Part shown: one piece after another, positions 5,608 through 5,701 of the stretch
Layout: the number at the start of each line of letters is the position of its first letter
Position numbering within the stretch: the first letter of the stretch is position 1
NCBI GenBank assembly: GCA_031260015.1
Contig: JAIRKR010000002.1
Location: 1-5,701 of the forward strand
DNA length: 5,701 nucleotides
Direction of reading: 5' to 3'
Source: Puniceicoccales bacterium
Lineage (GTDB): Bacteria > Verrucomicrobiota > Verrucomicrobiia > Opitutales > UBA9783
Program-made: the position numbers and the translations under genes
Notes under the pieces: model-generated
What the model saw: only the letters and a program-made list of their open reading frames with translations
Told to the model about the DNA's origin: nothing
Database searches by the model: none

Positions 5608-5701
5608 AAGACCTCAAGACCTCAAGACCTCAAGACCTCAAGACCTCAAGACCTCAAGACCTCAAGACCTCAAGACCTCAAGACCTCAAGACCTCAAGAC
5701 C
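5608..5701. repeat. Perfect 8-base tandem repeat array (AAGACCTC), continuing past the window
   Basis: Ninety-four bases are a perfect run of the unit AAGACCTC: 11.75 copies with no mismatch, reaching the window edge, so the true length is unknown. The unit has no internal dyad, so the array should not form strong hairpins. On the plus strand all three frames are stop-free and give the same cyclic octapeptide, KTSRPQDL; on the minus strand every frame meets TGA once per 24 bases. A GTG at 5605-5607 runs straight into the array but has no Shine-Dalgarno. Eight is not a multiple of three, so gain or loss of one unit would shift any downstream frame. Perfect identity suggests recent expansion by slippage. 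Confidence 0.97.

Noticed and set aside
5608..5701. CRISPR array
   Set aside because: The units are 8 bases, directly abutting and identical, with no spacers.

Overview
The window is a bacterial chromosomal segment of moderate to low GC (roughly 40-45% by eye). It carries a conserved ribosomal-protein/housekeeping operon, a divergent tRNA-modification gene, a gene-poor stretch, a small exported protein gene and the start of a perfect tandem-repeat array. The gene order rplY(ctc)-pth-rpsF-ssb-rplI-dnaB, the CTC form of L25 and the SSB sequence style suggest a member of the PVC group, most likely Verrucomicrobiota. This is inference from gene order and remembered family features, not a database result. 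UGA is a normal stop here (rplI, pth and miaB all end in TGA).

Region 1 (1-2784, minus strand) reads rplY -> pth -> rpsF -> ssb -> rplI -> dnaB (cut by the window edge). Spacing is tight: 1 base between rpsF and ssb, about 20-70 bases elsewhere. The unit supplies ribosomal proteins L25, S6 and L9, peptidyl-tRNA recycling (Pth), single-strand DNA binding (SSB) and the replicative helicase. rpsR (S18), usually beside rpsF or ssb, is absent from the cluster.

Region 2 (2785-4252) is a 118-base divergent intergenic region followed by miaB on the plus strand. MiaB is a radical-SAM methylthiotransferase acting on A37 of tRNA. All six cluster-ligating cysteines are present.

Region 3 (4253-4855) is about 600 bases with no convincing gene. 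It holds several short inverted repeats, including two overlapping, mutually exclusive stems, and ends in a clear intrinsic terminator that serves the minus-strand gene beyond it.

Region 4 (4856-5701) contains a 186-residue predicted exported protein of unknown function (minus strand): a signal peptide, a Cys/His/Gly-rich mature N-terminus, an acidic patch, a Gln-rich likely coiled coil and a C-terminal CxxC. Diverging from it is a near-consensus sigma-70-type promoter (TTGACA-N18-TACAAT). It fires directly into a perfect 8-base tandem array (AAGACCTC, 11.75 copies to the window edge). The array has no stop codon in any plus-strand frame. The promoter and array together are the most unusual feature of the window.
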